NCBI GenBank assembly: GCA_964570205.1
Contig: CAZMXI010000098.1
Coordinates: 1-18,523, forward strand
DNA from: CAZMXI01 sp964570205
GTDB taxonomy: Bacteria; Planctomycetota; Phycisphaerae; Tepidisphaerales; Tepidisphaeraceae
Length of the DNA: 18,523 nt
Direction: 5' to 3'
Shown: positions 7,542-15,737 of the stretch, one piece after another
Layout of the letters: the number at the start of each line of letters is the position of its first letter
Numbering within the stretch: the stretch's first letter is position 1
Translations under genes and position numbers: made by a program
Notes under the pieces: generated by a model
The model's database searches: none
Seen by the model: only the letters and a program-made list of their open reading frames with translations
What the model was told of the DNA's origin: nothing

Positions 7542-7883
7542 CTACTTCGTCGGCTCCTGCTCGCCCAGAACCCGGTGGATTGCGCTGCGGGCAAACCGAA
7601 TCTTCGTGTTCGCATTCTCGTCCACTTTCACAACCACTTCCGTCTCGCGAGCCTCCACCACCGTGCCCAGGATCCCGCCGATCGTCTGCACCCGGTCCCC
7701 GCGCTTCAACGCCGATATCATCTGCTGACGCTTCTGATCCTCTTTCCGCCGACCCCGCAGCATGAACACCCACAGCAACAGCAGCATGACCGCGATCGGC
7801 ACGATCGGGTTGTTGAACAATTGCGCCCACCAAGGCTGCTCGCCCTGTGTCGCCGCGGCCGCCAGAAGTACAAACCAGCTCAA
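7542..7883 (-). CDS. yajC: Preprotein translocase accessory subunit YajC
   Basis: A 113-residue single-pass membrane protein that associates with SecDF. One TM helix (about 27-43, PIVPIAVMLLLLWVFML) is followed by a basic stretch RGRRKEDQKRQQ and the conserved cytosolic part (LKRGDRVQTIGGILGTVV, about 59-76). The length is typical for YajC. The start is a TTG (7883-7881), supported by AGGAG (7893-7889) six bases upstream. The gene lies 81 bp after tgt and 80 bp before secDF on the same strand, the usual order in bacteria. Confidence 0.95.
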   Translation of the reverse strand: MSWFVLLAAAATQGEQPWWAQLFNNPIVPIAVMLLLLWVFMLRGRRKEDQKRQQMISALKRGDRVQTIGGILGTVVEARETEVVVKVDENANTKIRFARSAIHRVLGEQEPTK

Positions 7884-7964
7884 AGTCGCTCCTAACTCGT
7901 TAAAGTTGCCCGTTCTTCAATCGCCAGCCGCCAGGCGCAGTTCCGATACAGCTTGACCGCTGAC

Positions 7965-9128
7965 TCACTGGCAACCTTCTTCACCGCCCGCAGGCCCGAG
8001 CGCACAGCGGGCATCTTCCCGCCTGAACCGATCGAACGCGCCATCCACGATCGCGCGCCGAATATCCGCCATCAGGCGTTGATAGAACCGCATATTATGC
8101 ACGGAAACCAATACCGGTCCAAGCATCTCGCCCGCGAAAAAAAAGTGCCGGATCGCCCCACGCGTGAAGTTCCTGCACGCATAACAGTCGCATCCGGCCT
8201 CCAGCGGGCCGCCATCCCGCACATACTGGCTGTTCCGCAGCCGGATCGGCCCGCCGGACGTGAATGCATATGCGTTCCGCCCGTTCCGCGTCGGCAGCAC
8301 GCAGTCGAACATGTCCACCCCGGCCGCCACCGCCGCCACGATGTCCCGCGGAAAGCCCACCCCCATCAAATACCTCGGCTTCTCCGCCGGCAACAACGGC
8401 GCTGTAAACTCCAAAACCCGCACCATCGCCTCAAAACCCTCCCCCACCGCGCATCCGCCGATTGCGTACCCGGGAAATCCCATTTCCACCAGCCGACCGG
8501 CGCAACCCGCCCGCAAATCCTCGTGTACACCCCCTTGTACGATGCCAAACAGGCTTTGATCGTTCGGCCTCTGGTGCGATTCCAGGCACTGCTCGGCCCA
8601 GCGCACCGTCCGCTCAACCGCCTCCTCGTGATAAACGCGCGGCGAATTGGCCGGCGGACACTCATCGAACGCCATGATAACATCAGCTCCCAGCGCGTTT
8701 TGCACCTCGATGCTCCGTCGCGGCGTCAACTCCACCGTCGCCCCGTCGATATGGCTCCTAAATACCACCCCCTGGTCGTTGATCTTGTTCAGGTCGGCCA
8801 GCGAAAACACCTGAAACCCCCCGCTGTCCGTCAGGATCGGCCCATCCCACCCCATGAACCGGTGCAAATCCCCCAGTTCCGCCACCACCCGCTCGCCCGG
8901 CCGAAGCATCAGGTGATACGTGTTGGCCAAGATGATCTGCGCCCCCGTTGCCGCCACGTGATCCGGTAAAACCCCTTTGACGCTACCCTGCGTCCCCACC
9001 GGCATGAACGCCGGCGTATCAAACGCCCCGTGCCGGGTCACAACCCGCCCCACCCGCGCGCCCGACCCCCGGTCGCCCGCCACAACCTCCATCCGCAACG
9101 CCCGATGATCCCGCCGGCCTGTATCCAT
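7965..9128 (-). CDS. tgt: tRNA-guanine transglycosylase
   Basis: 387 residues. Tgt swaps the wobble guanine of tRNAs for Asp, Asn, His and Tyr with the queuosine precursor preQ1, in the cytosol. The TIM barrel is intact: LTDSGGFQVFSL (99-110) carries catalytic Asp101, MFDCVLPTRNGR (273-284) the nucleophile Asp275, and CDCYAC with a distal His (Cys313, Cys315, Cys318, His344) the zinc site. FDECPP (154-159) and GIVQGG (195-200) are also as expected. Length is normal. The start is uncertain: ATG at 9128 gives the longest frame without a clear ribosome-binding site, and Met13 (ATG at 9092) is an alternative. It heads the tgt-yajC-secDF cluster; no queA is in the window. Confidence 0.97.
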   Translation of the reverse strand: MDTGRRDHRALRMEVVAGDRGSGARVGRVVTRHGAFDTPAFMPVGTQGSVKGVLPDHVAATGAQIILANTYHLMLRPGERVVAELGDLHRFMGWDGPILTDSGGFQVFSLADLNKINDQGVVFRSHIDGATVELTPRRSIEVQNALGADVIMAFDECPPANSPRVYHEEAVERTVRWAEQCLESHQRPNDQSLFGIVQGGVHEDLRAGCAGRLVEMGFPGYAIGGCAVGEGFEAMVRVLEFTAPLLPAEKPRYLMGVGFPRDIVAAVAAGVDMFDCVLPTRNGRNAYAFTSGGPIRLRNSQYVRDGGPLEAGCDCYACRNFTRGAIRHFFFAGEMLGPVLVSVHNMRFYQRLMADIRRAIVDGAFDRFRREDARCALGPAGGEEGCQ

Positions 9129-9197
9129 AGCCGGCCAAGGTTATTAAACCCCGCCCCGCAATTCCACCTCGCGTCGTTCGAACTCTTCGTTTGGCGT

Positions 9198-9506
9198 TCA
9201 GGCTTCAGCTTGCCTGTCCGCAGCGCACCCTGAGCTTGCTTCGTTCGGAGCCCACCCTTGAGGGCGTATCACACCCGCCTCGCGCCACCCAGCCACGCTC
9301 GGCAACACTCGCTCCATGTTCTCCCGGATCACCCGCCGGAAGATACACCGCCCCTGGCTGCGGGCCTCCCATAGCTGACCGATCTTCTCCTTTTCCGCCG
9401 TATCTTCATTCGTAGCAAGGTGTTCTCCTTTGCACGAGCAGAGTTTCCGGCCGGATCGCCGGGGATTCCGCATGCCCACCCATCGAGCCGCCCGGGCCGG
9501 GATCAT
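9198..9506 (-). CDS. Hypothetical small ORF coupled to the hydrolase stop
   Basis: 102 codons. Its ATG overlaps the TGA of the hydrolase gene as ATGA (9506-9503), the usual layout for translational coupling. The middle (about residues 30-75) reads as a charged, partly helical sequence (LATNEDTAEKEKIGQLWEAR and on); the first 25 residues are Arg-rich and the tail looks like translated intergenic DNA. No Shine-Dalgarno and no recognisable domain. It may be real, a remnant, or a chance ORF in the 374-bp gap between the hydrolase and tgt; I see nothing else in that gap. Confidence 0.3.
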   Translation of the reverse strand: MIPARAARWVGMRNPRRSGRKLCSCKGEHLATNEDTAEKEKIGQLWEARSQGRCIFRRVIRENMERVLPSVAGWREAGVIRPQGWAPNEASSGCAADRQAEA

Positions 9507-10351
9507 TGCCGGTTTGCCTGGCGATCGTGCCTGGCAATGAACTCGAGCAACAGCGGGAATGCCGGCTCGGGCATGTTGCCGTGATTGAACCCGGCGAGTT
9601 CACGCAGTTCCACGTCCTTGTGCCCCACCACCCTCATCATGCGCCACAGATAGGCGTTCTCCTCGTAACGGCCCAGCATCTCCTTCTCCCGATCGCCGGT
9701 AATCAGCAGCAGAGGCGGAGCGTCCTTGCGGACATGGAACAACGGGGCCATATCATCCAGCACGGGCTGTGTGTCGCTGATGCCCCGCTCGGCCCGAATG
9801 GTGAAATGAGTGATCACCTGCGGGCTAAAGGGGATCAGCCCGGCAATGCGGTTGGCATCAATGTCGTGTGGAGCGAGCCACCGCTTATCGAGGCCGACCA
9901 TGGCGGTCAGATATCCACCGGCCGAATGGCCGCTGACGTAAATGCGGTCCGCCGCGCCGCCGAAGACGCCGATGTGCTTGATGGCCCACGCTACGGCCGC
10001 CGCCGCATCCTCAATGTAGGCGGGCGCCTTGACCCGGGGATTCAGCCGATAGTTAGCGGGCACCACGGCAATCCCTTTGCCTTTAAGCGCTTCCGGAATC
10101 GAACGGCTCCCGCCGGTCATGCCTCCACCGTGGAACCAGACGACGGTCGCAAAGCCTTTTGTGTCGGCCGGATAGTACACGTCGAGGCGACACCGCTCCC
10201 GCATGTACTCAGTCAGGTCGCCCTCCTCGCGATAGAGGATGTCGGTTGCCGTCTTGTATTGCTGAACCTTGGCGGGAGCCTGGGCGAATCCACCCCGCGC
10301 AAACGACCAGCTTAAGAACACGACCAACCAAGACACCGCTCGTCTGTTCAT
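9503..10351 (-). CDS. Secreted alpha/beta hydrolase (esterase/lipase type)
   Basis: 282 residues with a signal peptide (about 1-24, cleavage after FAQA), so exported. The alpha/beta-hydrolase fold of the hormone-sensitive-lipase/BD-FAE-like group is shown by the oxyanion motif HGGG (74-77), the nucleophile elbow GHSAGG (141-146, Ser143), a candidate acid at Asp220 in LLLITGDREKEM and the catalytic His257 in GFNHGNM. It probably hydrolyses short acyl or feruloyl esters, perhaps on plant or algal polysaccharides, but the substrate is not shown. The start is supported by GGAG (10357-10354) a few bases before the ATG. It is transcribed toward tgt and stops with an ATGA overlap onto a small ORF. 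Confidence 0.88.
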   Translation of the reverse strand: MNRRAVSWLVVFLSWSFARGGFAQAPAKVQQYKTATDILYREEGDLTEYMRERCRLDVYYPADTKGFATVVWFHGGGMTGGSRSIPEALKGKGIAVVPANYRLNPRVKAPAYIEDAAAAVAWAIKHIGVFGGAADRIYVSGHSAGGYLTAMVGLDKRWLAPHDIDANRIAGLIPFSPQVITHFTIRAERGISDTQPVLDDMAPLFHVRKDAPPLLLITGDREKEMLGRYEENAYLWRMMRVVGHKDVELRELAGFNHGNMPEPAFPLLLEFIARHDRQANRQ

Positions 10352-10708
10352 GGTCTCCGCATCTTCCGGGGGCGTTTCCCATTCGTCAACGGCGTACGGA
10401 CTGGCGTCTTCCCTATTCCCGGCAGTGTGTACAGCAGTGGCGTTGGCCTTGAGGACGTCATCGTACCGACCCGGGGATTCGTTGCAGGCGAACTGGGCGC
10501 AGGCGCCCCGCGTCCCTGCGTATCGGCTTGTCGTTGATCGCGGGACCTGTCACGGCACGCGCGCCCGTGAAGGCCTCGCCGATTATGCGGACCTGCGATC
10601 CTGCCTTCCGCCCAGGCCTTTCTGGGCCACGGGCGCTCCGATAAACACCGCCGGCTTTTCGCTGGCGGGATTGAATGCGATATGACTCGTAACCGGAGGA
10701 TGGTTCCG
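10352..10708. other. Intergenic stretch, possibly decayed coding DNA
   Basis: A 357-bp gap between divergent genes. I see no clear promoter box on either strand. Minus-strand frames contain protein-like segments, for example KPAVFIGAPVAQKGLGG near the right end and NESPGRYDDVLKANATAV then DEWETPPEDAET running in frame into the hydrolase, but they lie in different frames, lack start codons and are broken by stops. Confidence 0.35.
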
Positions 10709-11287
10709 ATGCGACGAAACGGCCTGGCGTTCCTGTTGATTCTGTGCTGCATGGCGGCGGCCGAGGTGAACCGCGGCGCTGACGTGACCTGGACTCGGTC
10801 GGTCGAGTCCTTCACACGTGCCCTGGGCGATCGCGACGCTGAAGCGCTGCTCTCGCTGGTGGATGATGCCCGTATGAGCGCCTTCGACGCCGCCCAGGCC
10901 GACGGAGCTCGCCTGCTGGCGCGGACCGGCAAGGGCCGGCTCATCATGAGTCGCGCCTATGCCCAGGTTCCCCTGACGCTCGCCAGCGACCTGTGTGAAT
11001 GCACCAGGGACTCCGAACTGCCCGACGACATCAAGCGCAAGCTTGCCGTCGGCGCTGAAGCGAGAGCTCGACGATTGAACGCCGCTGCGGCCGAGTGGAT
11101 TTCCGAAGCTCTGGCGGCCAAACCCACAGACGCCATCGGCGTCCTGGTCTTCTGGTGTCCCAGCAGCTCTGAAGAGCAGGGCGCGGACAATGGCGAGTTA
11201 GTCTTCGTGCTCCTGCGGGCCGAGGCATCCGGCGCCCGCAACTGGCGGATCAGGACCATCGCCTACGGCAATCCGATCAAACCCTGA
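10709..11287 (+). CDS. Small exported protein of unknown function
   Basis: 192 residues that I do not recognise. The start at 10709 is chosen because GGAGG (10695-10699) is 9 nt upstream and it gives a clean signal peptide (MRRNGLAFLLILCCMAAA); an ATG at 10682 would place the ribosome-binding site inside the gene. The mature part begins with a helix like those of NTF2/SnoaL-type proteins (RSVESFTRALGDRDAEALLS, about 30-49), has an Ala-rich helical middle, and ends in beta strands (DAIGVLVFWCP, ELVFVLLRA, WRIRTIAYG). That layout would fit a small ligand-binding fold, but this is a weak inference. Two pairs of Cys could form disulfides outside the cytoplasm. The cyclase gene follows on the same strand after 124 bp. 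Confidence 0.7.
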   Translation: MRRNGLAFLLILCCMAAAEVNRGADVTWTRSVESFTRALGDRDAEALLSLVDDARMSAFDAAQADGARLLARTGKGRLIMSRAYAQVPLTLASDLCECTRDSELPDDIKRKLAVGAEARARRLNAAAAEWISEALAAKPTDAIGVLVFWCPSSSEEQGADNGELVFVLLRAEASGARNWRIRTIAYGNPIKP

Positions 11288-11307
11288 TCGCCCTCACGGA
11301 CCAGCGC

Positions 11308-11320
11308 GGATAGACTATCC
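11308..11320. promoter_or_regulatory. Perfect 6-1-6 palindrome, candidate operator
   Basis: GGATAGACTATCC is a perfect inverted repeat (GGATAG, A, CTATCC) in the gap before the cyclase gene, about 90 nt before its ATG. Its outer arms match the palindrome at 1954-1967. A GC-only hairpin (gggggc 11356-11361, gccccc 11375-11380) lies between it and the gene. Role inferred. Confidence 0.3.
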
Positions 11321-11411
11321 TATGCCCACCCGGGCAACCTGGCACAGGATCGGTCGGGGGCCGTAATCGTTTTAGCCCCCCCGCGGCCCGGGCAGGCGTT
11401 TGGAGCCGCGC

Positions 11412-12053
11412 ATGTTCAAGCTGATCGACCTTTCGCAACCGGTTTACGACAACTGCCCCAACTGCCCCACCGACCCGCCCGTGCGCAGCAAGATCGTCGC
11501 CGACCATCGCTCTGACGGCTGGCACCTGGAGGAATTGACCCTCACCACCCACAGCGGCAGCCACCTCGATGCGCCGTTGCACAAGATTCCCGGCGGCAAG
11601 AGCATCGACCAGATCGACCTCTCCCGTTTCGTCGGCCAAGCGCTCATCGCCGACCTGCTCGACTGCCAGCCCGACCAGGCCATCACCGCCCCCCTGCTGG
11701 CCTCGCGCCTCTCCGGCGACCTGGCCGACTCAATCATCCTCCTGGCGACCGGCTGGGGCCAGAAACGCGACTGGACGGATATGTGGCTTCGTCATGGCCC
11801 CCAATTATCGCCCGACGCCGCCCGTTGGCTCATCGAGCGCAAGGCCCGCGCGGTCGGCATCGATCACTACACCATCGGCGGCTCCGAGACGCACGAGGTG
11901 CTGCTCAAGGCCGGCCTGTGGATCGCCGAAGACCTGCGCTTCCCCGATGAAGCCCTGAAGCTCCCGCAGCCCGTCGAGTTCTGGGCCCTGCCCATCCACC
12001 TGAAGTTCCACAGCGGCTCCTTCTGCCGCCCGGTGCTGGTGATTCGAGGTTAG
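11412..12053 (+). CDS. Cyclase / kynurenine formamidase-like metal hydrolase
   Basis: 213 residues of the cyclase family (Pfam Cyclase), metal-dependent amidohydrolases that include bacterial kynurenine formamidase KynB. The metal site is clear: HSGSHLDAPLH (47-57; His47, His51, Asp53, His57). The second signature follows as VGIDHYTIGG, then ETHEVLLKAGLWIAEDL, with a His and acidic residues of the active site. Length is typical; there is no signal peptide, so it is cytosolic. The ATG at 11412 has GGAG six bases upstream; a TTG at 11400 is an in-frame alternative. An N-terminal NCPNCP adds two Cys not required by the family. No tryptophan-degradation gene is nearby, so the substrate is open. 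Its TAG overlaps the TAA of the convergent gene. Confidence 0.87.
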   Translation: MFKLIDLSQPVYDNCPNCPTDPPVRSKIVADHRSDGWHLEELTLTTHSGSHLDAPLHKIPGGKSIDQIDLSRFVGQALIADLLDCQPDQAITAPLLASRLSGDLADSIILLATGWGQKRDWTDMWLRHGPQLSPDAARWLIERKARAVGIDHYTIGGSETHEVLLKAGLWIAEDLRFPDEALKLPQPVEFWALPIHLKFHSGSFCRPVLVIRG

Positions 12054-13456
12054 GGCTCATCCGGCGTTGACGGCCGGGTCGTCGCCGGCCGCGGCTGCGG
12101 AGTCAGGTGGAATACCGCATCGGGCGACCTCCACACGTTGTGCTCATCGCCCTTCCACGCACCCTTCTCATCAGCCTGTTCATCGATGCCATTTGTGCTG
12201 ACCGAGTACAACCGCGCTGGGTTCGGCAGGAAGCCGATCGGCCGCGACGCGGACGCAAACGGGTCCGCCGGAACGGCTGGCAGATACTTCGGCGCCAGTT
12301 CCGCCAGGCTCGCCGGCAGCCGGCCATCATGCTCAACCGCATACAGCCGCGTCCCCAGCGCAATCGCTGCCGTGCGCCGATCGGCCAGCACCCTGAACTC
12401 GCGCTCGCACGCCATTTGGTGAGATGGCATCAGCATGGCGGTCATCATCGCCCCCGGAGATCGGCCAGTCGGCGCTACAGGCAGCTTAGGCTGCGCGGCC
12501 GGCCAGTCTTCTTCTAGAGAAGCCGCCATGGCCGCCTCAGCCGCCTCCATCGAGCGCAGCGCGACAGTACGGGATATTCCAGCCGCCCAGAAGCGGTTGC
12601 CGGTCTGCTCTGCCACGTGCCCGGCCATGTCCAGCGACGCCATGCGCTCGCCCTGCCACGATTCCACGATGCCCTTCTTGCGCTGAGGCTCATCCAGGAA
12701 GTTGGCGATCAACTGCTCAACCTGCTTGCGCGACGCCGGCCCGGCCTGCTTTGCCGCAGCCGATTCCGGGCCGATGGCCAACACCAGCGCCAATTGCCGG
12801 CTGGTGTCGGAAGCGATCGACCAGATGCCCATCGAAACCAGGTGGCCTATCAGCGTGCTTTGCCGATTTGTCGCATCAGCAATGAGCTGGATGTCGCGCA
12901 ACAGCTCCACCGCCGCCGCATCGTTCCCGCGCTGGTGCTCGTAGAAGGCCGCAGCGCGCAGCAACACCGCCAGCGGCTTCGCCTTGTTGAGATGGGGATA
13001 CTTCATCAGCATGATCGGCGACCGGTAGTGAATTCCCCAGTTCACCTCCGGACATCCCCGCGCCCGGCGAACATGGGCGAACGTCTCCCCATGGGCCGCC
13101 ACGATCTGCCCAATGCTTTCCATCTGCTCCGCCGGCAGCGGCAGATCATGCATTTCACCCAGCAGTTCATCCTGCTCTTTGCTGAGCCTCATCGCGCTGG
13201 CCGCCAGGCGCAGGAAATGCGCTGCATTCTGATCATCGGGAATGGCCGGCCTGTCAAAGTCCGAAGGGAAGATCGGCTCGCCCCGCGCCTGAATGGCGGC
13301 GATCTTGGCATCGAGGTCCGCCTGGCTCACCCCGCCGCTCAGCCATTGGAATCCCAGCCACAGCCCACCCCCAACCAGCGCCAGCACCACGAAGATGACC
13401 AGAATCCGCACCGTGCTGATGCCCAATCTCACCCTGTTTCGCCGGCCCTGTGACAT
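12050..13456 (-). CDS. Membrane-anchored protein of unknown function
   Basis: 468 residues with one N-terminal TM helix (about 17-37, VRILVIFVVLALVGGGLWLG) after a basic start, so the bulk is probably outside the cytoplasm. The middle (about 70-330) is helical and Ala-rich with no motif I know. The C-terminal part (about 360-426) has YAVEHDGRLPASLAELAPKY, then VPADPF and LYSVSTNGIDE. This resembles the C-terminal region of many planctomycete proteins and of type II pseudopilins (a P-DP element then a Y-S-x-G-x-D element), but there is no prepilin signal. The start at 13456 is preferred because GGAGG (13464-13460) is 5 nt upstream; the ATG at 13468 has none. It is divergent from the PA14 gene and convergent with the cyclase. 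Confidence 0.75.
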   Translation of the reverse strand: MSQGRRNRVRLGISTVRILVIFVVLALVGGGLWLGFQWLSGGVSQADLDAKIAAIQARGEPIFPSDFDRPAIPDDQNAAHFLRLAASAMRLSKEQDELLGEMHDLPLPAEQMESIGQIVAAHGETFAHVRRARGCPEVNWGIHYRSPIMLMKYPHLNKAKPLAVLLRAAAFYEHQRGNDAAAVELLRDIQLIADATNRQSTLIGHLVSMGIWSIASDTSRQLALVLAIGPESAAAKQAGPASRKQVEQLIANFLDEPQRKKGIVESWQGERMASLDMAGHVAEQTGNRFWAAGISRTVALRSMEAAEAAMAASLEEDWPAAQPKLPVAPTGRSPGAMMTAMLMPSHQMACEREFRVLADRRTAAIALGTRLYAVEHDGRLPASLAELAPKYLPAVPADPFASASRPIGFLPNPARLYSVSTNGIDEQADEKGAWKGDEHNVWRSPDAVFHLTPQPRPATTRPSTPDEP

Positions 13457-13551
13457 GGAATCCTCCATCGGTTGGCGTGAAGCTTATCCAAACCCGCGCA
13501 GCCCCGCCAATTAGAACTGTTGAGGCATTTTCAACACGACAGGGCAACCCG

Positions 13552-13560
13552 TGCTAAACT
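13552..13560 (+). promoter_or_regulatory. Extended -10 element, possible leaderless start
   Basis: TGCTAAACT matches the extended -10 form (TG, one base, TANNNT). Transcription would start about seven bases on, at or next to the ATG at 13567, which also lacks a Shine-Dalgarno. No -35 box is well placed, so this is tentative. Confidence 0.3.
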
Positions 13561-13566
13561 CTGGTG

Positions 13567-15624
13567 ATGTGCTTTCGTGCCGTTTCGATCCTGTTTGGGG
13601 CGTTAGTTGTTGTCTGGCCACTGGTTGCAGACGGCGGCACCGTCCGCACCCGCGATGGCAAGACGTACCAGGGCGATGCCCGCCTGGATGGCGGGAAGGT
13701 CGTCGTGAAGCCCGAATCCGGCGATGAGATCCACTTGGACCTCGGCGAAATAGCCCACGCGGTCTTCCGCCACGCCCCGGGCACCTCGGGCAAGCCCGCC
13801 CAATCCAAACCCGATCCCAAGATCAAGCCCAGGCCGGCACGCATCGAGGGTCTGCGGGCTGAATACTTCGCCGATACCGAACTGAAAGACCTCAGGCTCA
13901 CCCGCGTTGACCCCAGCATCGACTTCTACTGGCCCGATCAGGGCTCCCCGGACCCGGCCGTGCCCAAGGACTTCTCGGTGCGCTGGACTGGCCACCTGCA
14001 GCCTCTATATACGGAGCGTTACACGCTGTACTTGCGCGTCAACGATGGCGGCCGCGTCTGGATCGACGACAAGCTCATCATCGACCACTGGGCCGGCAGT
14101 CCCGGCGAACTGCGCGCAGACGTAGATCTGGTCGCCAACCGCAAGCACGCCATCAAGGTCGAGTTCAAGGACACTTCCTATGCCGGGTCAGCGCGGCTGG
14201 CCTGGTCCAGCCGGCAACAGAGTTCGCAGATGATCCCTCCGGCACGGCTGTATCCGCCGGAGGAAACTGTCCCGCCCACCATCCGCATCACATACCCCTC
14301 CGCGGACACGTTGTTCATCGCGCCGCAGCCAGTGACGATCGAGGCCGAATTGGGCGACGAAGATGGCCGGGTCGCTCGGATGGACGTCATCGCCGACGGC
14401 GAGATCGTCGGCGCGGTCAACTCGGCGCCCTGGCGGTTTGAATGGAAGGATGCCTCGCCCGGCTGGCACAAGATCGCACTGAAGGTGACTGACAACACCG
14501 GCATCAGCGCTTCGACGGACCTGCTGCCCATCGCGGTCGCCAGCGATTCCGACGGCACGCTGCCGACGCCCTGGGGCCAGATGCCCATCGGCGCGAAGGA
14601 GCAGCGCGGCGGCGCCACCTTCACCCGCGGCGAGTTCACCCTCGAGGGGATGGGGCAGGAACTGTGGGGCGAGCAGGATGTCTTCCGCTTCATCTTTCAG
14701 AAGCTCAGCGGCGACGGCGCCATCACCGCGCGACTGACTCGGTTTGATGTGATCGAAGACGATGCGGCCTCGGCCGGCATCCTGTTCCGCGAGCACATCA
14801 GCAGCACGCCCGCTCGGCAGGCATTCCTTGGCTTTGTTCCTGAGATGGGCCTGGTCTTCATGCGCCGCGAGAACGTCTGGGATGAGCGAAAAGTCCAGGA
14901 CGAGCCCGGCCACCATGCGCCCATCTGGCTGAGGCTTTCTCGGCACGGCACGCTGGTGAGGGCCGACTATTCCGAAGACGGGCGCAAATGGGTCATCCTC
15001 AGCGAGCGCAAGCTGGAGCTTCCCGATGAGATTTACGCCGGCCTGGTGATTGCCCACGGCGGAATGGAACGGGGCAAAGCGGTGTTCGACAACGTCGCAA
15101 TGGCCGAGGGCTCGCCCGAGGTTGCCAGTTCGATCCGCGGCATTCTGCTGCGCAACGGGTCGCTGATCGCCGGGAACATCCACCGCCTCGATGACACCTC
15201 GGTTCGCTTGCAGCGCAAGGAAGGCGAGTTGGTGATTCCCGCCAGCCAAGTGGCGCGGCTGCTGTTCTACCCCGTGACGGCCGACGCCGCCCAGCGGCTC
15301 AAACCGGGGCGCACGGGCGTGCTGCTGGGCAGCGGCGACTTCGTCGATGGCGACGTCAACTTCAAGGACGGCCAGGTTCGTGTGTCGTCGGTGCTGTTCG
15401 GCTCCCGAACCTTCAACACGTGGGACCAGACCGTCGCCATCGTGCTGGCCGAACCGCGCGCCAGGCCGGGGCAGTTCGAGATCCGCACCGCCGACGGGTC
15501 AATCATCCAAGCAGCCGCTGTTGAGCCCTACAAGTCCGACCGCCTGCGCATTCGGGATCAGTCCGACGTGCTGCTGACGTGTTACACGGCCGATCTGCTC
15601 GAGATCCGCGCGCCTGCCCGCTGA
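13567..15624 (+). CDS. Secreted PA14 / Ig-like / LamG-like multidomain protein
   Basis: 685 residues with a signal peptide (about 1-22). In order: a small beta module (about 24-67), a PA14 domain (about 94-230; LRAEYFAD start, YTLYLRVNDGGRVWIDDKL, RLAWSS), an Ig-like domain (about 236-325; PPTIRITYPSA to ALKVTDNTG), a concanavalin/LamG- or DUF1349-like beta-sandwich (about 345-512; ILFRE, WLRLSRHGTLVRADYSEDGR), then three more small beta modules (about 520-568, 582-628, 636-681). PA14 and LamG-like domains usually bind carbohydrate, so this is probably an extracytoplasmic glycan-binding protein; no catalytic domain is visible. The start may be the ATG at 13567 or the adjacent GTG at 13564; neither has a ribosome-binding site. 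It is divergent from the membrane-anchored gene and 113 bp before the dehydrogenase. Confidence 0.85.
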   Translation: MCFRAVSILFGALVVVWPLVADGGTVRTRDGKTYQGDARLDGGKVVVKPESGDEIHLDLGEIAHAVFRHAPGTSGKPAQSKPDPKIKPRPARIEGLRAEYFADTELKDLRLTRVDPSIDFYWPDQGSPDPAVPKDFSVRWTGHLQPLYTERYTLYLRVNDGGRVWIDDKLIIDHWAGSPGELRADVDLVANRKHAIKVEFKDTSYAGSARLAWSSRQQSSQMIPPARLYPPEETVPPTIRITYPSADTLFIAPQPVTIEAELGDEDGRVARMDVIADGEIVGAVNSAPWRFEWKDASPGWHKIALKVTDNTGISASTDLLPIAVASDSDGTLPTPWGQMPIGAKEQRGGATFTRGEFTLEGMGQELWGEQDVFRFIFQKLSGDGAITARLTRFDVIEDDAASAGILFREHISSTPARQAFLGFVPEMGLVFMRRENVWDERKVQDEPGHHAPIWLRLSRHGTLVRADYSEDGRKWVILSERKLELPDEIYAGLVIAHGGMERGKAVFDNVAMAEGSPEVASSIRGILLRNGSLIAGNIHRLDDTSVRLQRKEGELVIPASQVARLLFYPVTADAAQRLKPGRTGVLLGSGDFVDGDVNFKDGQVRVSSVLFGSRTFNTWDQTVAIVLAEPRARPGQFEIRTADGSIIQAAAVEPYKSDRLRIRDQSDVLLTCYTADLLEIRAPAR

Positions 15625-15690
15625 TCGCCGCCGCTCATGCACCGGCGTCCGGATCGCCAACCACCTGATTGCATATTGCGCATCCGAGTG

Positions 15691-15717
15691 GCGGCGCTGT
15701 GGGCCGCCGCATATAGT
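15691..15717 (+). promoter_or_regulatory. Weak promoter candidate with GC hairpin
   Basis: A -10-like TATAGT (15712-15717) is preceded directly by a 6-bp GC stem (gcggcg 15691-15696, cgccgc 15705-15710). No -35 box stands 16-18 bp upstream. It could serve the dehydrogenase gene, and the hairpin could end the PA14 transcript, but there is no T-run. Confidence 0.22.
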
Positions 15718-15737
15718 CGTCTGCAGGAGCTCGACCC

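Noticed and set aside
7953..8969. 338-codon plus-strand ORF
   Set aside because: Antisense to tgt, whose catalytic and zinc residues are all intact.
14188..15249. 353-codon minus-strand ORF
   Set aside because: Antisense to the PA14 protein, whose domains run through the entire region.
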